A stretch of DNA of 64,000 nt, from contig JAJUJL010000001.1 of the NCBI GenBank assembly GCA_029265355.1, forward strand, positions 124,001 through 188,000, read 5' to 3'. Both the position numbers and the translations under genes were made by a program. Origin of the DNA: Chloroflexota bacterium. Lineage in GTDB: Bacteria; Chloroflexota; Anaerolineae; Anaerolineales; UBA4823. The notes beneath the pieces are model-generated. The model was not told the DNA's origin, searched no databases, and saw only the letters and a list, made by a program, of their open reading frames with translations. Positions 61,977-64,000 of this stretch are shown one piece after another (position 1 is the stretch's first letter; each line of letters opens with the position of its first letter).

Positions 61977-62906
61977 TTACAACAAAGCGGAACCTAACGA
62001 CAGGCATTCGGCTGCCAGTTGGCGGCGATCGGCAGCGGTGTGCATCCAGGTAGCAGTGACCAAAGCTTTCACACCCAACGCCTGCACTTCACTTTGCAAA
62101 GCAGCGTCTTCTCGATCCAACACAAAAGCGCTTAAGAACTTGCGGTAGTGGCGTGCAACTGAGAGCGCCGAGGGCTCGATCCCCAACTCGGCATACATTT
62201 TAGCTGCCGGACCTTTCACCGTTCGCCCCCCGATGATCGGTGAGACAGCCAAAACCGGCCGAGACATGACAGCCGGTAAAATCCCCGGTATCGCCAGGAT
62301 AGGGTCGACGCTCACCCAGGGATTGGAGGGACAGATCACTACCAGGTCGGCTCGTTGGATGGCTTCTAGCACGCCTTTTGCCGGTGACGATCGATCAACG
62401 TCTGCAAACCTGAATCCACTCACGCTCGGGCGGCATTGCCGGCGGACAAAATATTCCTGGAAGGGCATTTCTCCTTCATCAGTATACACCCAAGTGGGTA
62501 CACTGTCATCACTGGCTGGCAAAACTGTTAACTGGATACCCCACGCCCGGCAAAAATCGCCTGTGATCTGGCTGAGGGGCTCGCCTTTCGCCAGGCGGCG
62601 GGTGCGCTCCAGGTGAGTGCCCAGGTCGCGATCGCCCAGGCGGAACCAGGTCGGTCCGCCCAGCCGGCCGATATTCTCCAGGGCGTTCCAGGTTTCTCCC
62701 GCCAATCCCCAGCCGGTGGCCGGGTTCGCCATGCCCGCCAATGTGTAGCAGACCGTATCCAGGTCAGGGCAGATATGCAAGCCGAAAAAATCGAAATCGT
62801 CGCCGATGTTGACCACCACGGTCAGATCTTCGGGCGGCAAATTCTGCGCTAAACCGTCTGCCAAACGCGCTCCGCCAACGCCGCCTGCTAACGCCACCAC
62901 TTTCAT
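61977..62906 (-). CDS. cofD: 2-phospho-L-lactate transferase CofD
   Basis: A 309-residue enzyme. It opens with LAGGVGGARLADGL. VVNIGDDFDFFGLHICPDLD is the family signature, and CPSNPWVSVDPILAIPG binds the product. It transfers the phospholactyl (or phosphoenolpyruvyl) group to FO to make F420-0 or its dehydro form. The start lies 7 bp after the fused pyrophosphatase-nitroreductase gene. FO synthase genes are not in the window. Confidence 0.95.
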   Translation of the reverse strand: MKVVALAGGVGGARLADGLAQNLPPEDLTVVVNIGDDFDFFGLHICPDLDTVCYTLAGMANPATGWGLAGETWNALENIGRLGGPTWFRLGDRDLGTHLERTRRLAKGEPLSQITGDFCRAWGIQLTVLPASDDSVPTWVYTDEGEMPFQEYFVRRQCRPSVSGFRFADVDRSSPAKGVLEAIQRADLVVICPSNPWVSVDPILAIPGILPAVMSRPVLAVSPIIGGRTVKGPAAKMYAELGIEPSALSVARHYRKFLSAFVLDREDAALQSEVQALGVKALVTATWMHTAADRRQLAAECLSLGSALL

Positions 62907-62913
62907 CCTGTCC

Positions 62914-63849
62914 TCACAAGTAAACCGTGATTTCCGTTTCTGGGCGCAGCAGCTTGGGGCGCGGCTGCTCTGCCGGATAGCCTAGCAACACCAACCCCTG
63001 CGGCTGCCAACTGGTCGGCAGGCTCAGCGCCTGCTGCACAGCCTGCGGGGCAAACAGCGGGGCGCACATCCACACCGCGCCCAAACCCTGCGCGCTGGCC
63101 GCCAGCAGCAGGTTCTGCCCAGCCATGGCAACGCTTTGCACCGCCATGATCTGCTCGGCAGCCTGGCGCGTCTCATCTGGATACGCATCCAGCGTGGTTG
63201 CATCGCAGCACACGATCACCGCCGCTGGCGCTTGCAAAACGCGCTGGCGGGCGCGGCGGATGCGCAGCTCCACCTCCTGGACAGGCAGACCATCGGCTTC
63301 CAGGTCGCGGCGGAAATCTGCCGCCATGGCCTCGGTCAGCAGGCTGCGCGCCTGCGCAGTGTGCAACACGGCGAAACGCCACGGCTGCCGGTCATGGGCG
63401 GAGGGAGCCCAGCAGGCTGCCGCCAGCACTCGCTCCAGCACCTGGCGCGGCACCGGCTCGGGTTGAAACCGGCGAATGGAGCGGCGTTGCGCCAGCCAGT
63501 TGAGCGGCGCAGATCGCGGCAGCAGCAACCCCCGCAGGCTCTCGGCATTGGAAACATCCAGGGCGATCTGCATCTCTGCCTCGGTGCAGGCCACCAACAG
63601 CTTCACTTCCGCATCGCGCTCCACCAGGTCAACCGTCAACAGCAGCCCATCCAAAACGCGCTCCCCTCGCGACCCCAACCAGACATCGATGCCTTCGCCA
63701 TCGCCCCCGCGTGTGCCTGCCAGGTAACCATAATCCAGGGGATACAAGAACTGCGGGTAGCGCGGGTGTGCTGAGCCTTTCGGACGGTCAATGACCAGCT
63801 CACAGTCCGCCAGCAAGCGATCGAAGTAATCCCAGATCTCTCCAGCCAC
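62914..63849 (-). CDS. fusion of inorganic-pyrophosphatase-like domain and FbiB-type nitroreductase
   Basis: A two-domain protein of about 311 residues. Residues about 5-100 resemble family I pyrophosphatase: IDRPKGSAHPRY, YPLDYGYLAGT, DGEGIDVWL and ERDAEVKLL. Some metal ligands are changed (DGD becomes DGE, and the second acidic cluster is shortened). Residues about 115-311 are a nitroreductase like the FbiB C-terminal domain: RRSIRRFQPEPVP, APSAHDRQPWRF and GQNLLLAASAQGLGAVWM. That domain reduces dehydro-F420-0. The start is a GTG at 63849 with AGGA upstream; a frame to 63915 overlaps cofE. CofC releases PPi, which gives the fusion a clear rationale. Confidence 0.86.
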   Translation of the reverse strand: MAGEIWDYFDRLLADCELVIDRPKGSAHPRYPQFLYPLDYGYLAGTRGGDGEGIDVWLGSRGERVLDGLLLTVDLVERDAEVKLLVACTEAEMQIALDVSNAESLRGLLLPRSAPLNWLAQRRSIRRFQPEPVPRQVLERVLAAACWAPSAHDRQPWRFAVLHTAQARSLLTEAMAADFRRDLEADGLPVQEVELRIRRARQRVLQAPAAVIVCCDATTLDAYPDETRQAAEQIMAVQSVAMAGQNLLLAASAQGLGAVWMCAPLFAPQAVQQALSLPTSWQPQGLVLLGYPAEQPRPKLLRPETEITVYL

Positions 63850-63866
63850 GTTGTTCCTGCCCACGA

Positions 63867-64000
63867 TCAGCGAAATAAGTCTTGTTCCTTTGGTCGCAGC
63901 AATTCCGCCAGGCATCCTTCGCGCAGCGCATACGGAAAACCGCGCGCGTGCACCGCCGGCGTGGCTTCTGCGGCCTGGCCCATCACCAGCGAGGCGGCGG
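63867..64000 (-). CDS. cofE: F420-0:gamma-glutamyl ligase CofE, C-terminal end (truncated at window edge)
   Basis: The last 43 residues of a gene that continues past base 64000. AASLVMGQAAEATPAV and ARGFPYA match the conserved C terminus of CofE/FbiB N-terminal domain, where VMGQ.DEGTP and RG are standard. It adds glutamates to F420-0. Its stop lies 17 bp before the GTG of the pyrophosphatase-nitroreductase gene. The window cuts off most of it. Confidence 0.82.
   Translation of the reverse strand, partial: AASLVMGQAAEATPAVHARGFPYALREGCLAELLRPKEQDLFR

Overview
The window looks like a GC-rich chromosome segment from an uncultured or little-studied member of the Chloroflexota, most likely class Anaerolineae. 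The hints are lipoproteins with long Thr/Pro linkers behind the lipobox, an F420 pathway in a bacterium, GerMN-type lipoproteins, a VorB-type 2-oxoacid:ferredoxin oxidoreductase and several xanthine-dehydrogenase-family enzymes. The assignment is an inference from gene content; there is no rRNA gene here, and I saw no tRNA gene or CRISPR array.

Layout. 1-5.8 kb: the end of ppdK, two tandem GerMN lipoproteins, and a four-subunit 2-oxoacid:ferredoxin oxidoreductase operon (korDABC). 5.9-20 kb, all minus strand: an alpha-glucan locus with an orphan sugar-binding lipoprotein, one secreted and two cytosolic GH13 enzymes, and a malE-malF-malG operon. The operon's last gene, coupled to malG, encodes an FG-GAP/UnbV protein fused to a di-heme cytochrome c peroxidase. 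20.2-27.4 kb: a DapA-family lyase, a large surface protein, lipM, DUF4230, DUF503, rsfS, thpR and a receiver-only response regulator. 27.4-32.6 kb: a molybdenum-hydroxylase maturation operon with a Mo-binding subunit, yqeB, a yqeC-mocA fusion and a second mocA-like gene. 32.6-35.6 kb: a TetR-controlled membrane-protein operon with a clear promoter and operator. 35.7-38.5 kb: a class III aminotransferase and an RsmF-like methyltransferase.

38.5-51.4 kb: a second molybdenum-hydroxylase region. It holds an FAD/2Fe-2S fusion subunit whose operon continues into a small membrane protein, a DUF6909-like protein and a hybrid-kinase-like protein that has lost its phospho-accepting histidines. It also holds xdhC, a CBS-domain pyrophosphatase, a 2Fe-2S/Mo fusion subunit and a CcrM-type DNA methyltransferase. 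A 112-bp palindromic element occurs twice, at 44.5 and 51.5 kb. 51.7-58.9 kb, plus strand: a copper locus behind a 32-bp near-perfect palindrome, with a secreted DOMON-like protein, a multicopper oxidase, a cupredoxin protein, a lipoprotein, a MacB-type ABC transporter and a PCu(A)C chaperone. 58.9-64 kb, minus strand: an F420 operon (cofE, a pyrophosphatase-nitroreductase fusion, cofD, cofC), an F420-dependent oxidoreductase, a thioesterase and a lone FAD subunit.

How the parts fit. Glucans are cut outside by the lipoprotein amylase, caught by MalE (which carries an extra C-terminal carbohydrate-binding-like module), imported by MalFG and cut further inside by the two cytosolic GH13 enzymes. 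No MalK ATPase gene is present. The Mo-hydroxylase subunits occur as complementary halves: a Mo subunit at 30.3 kb with an FAD/FeS subunit at 43 kb, and an FeS/Mo subunit at 47 kb with a lone FAD subunit at 59 kb. The items I consider most worth following are the dead phosphorelay protein and its operon, the pyrophosphatase-nitroreductase fusion, the UnbV-peroxidase fusion in a sugar-transport operon, and the copper locus with its operator.
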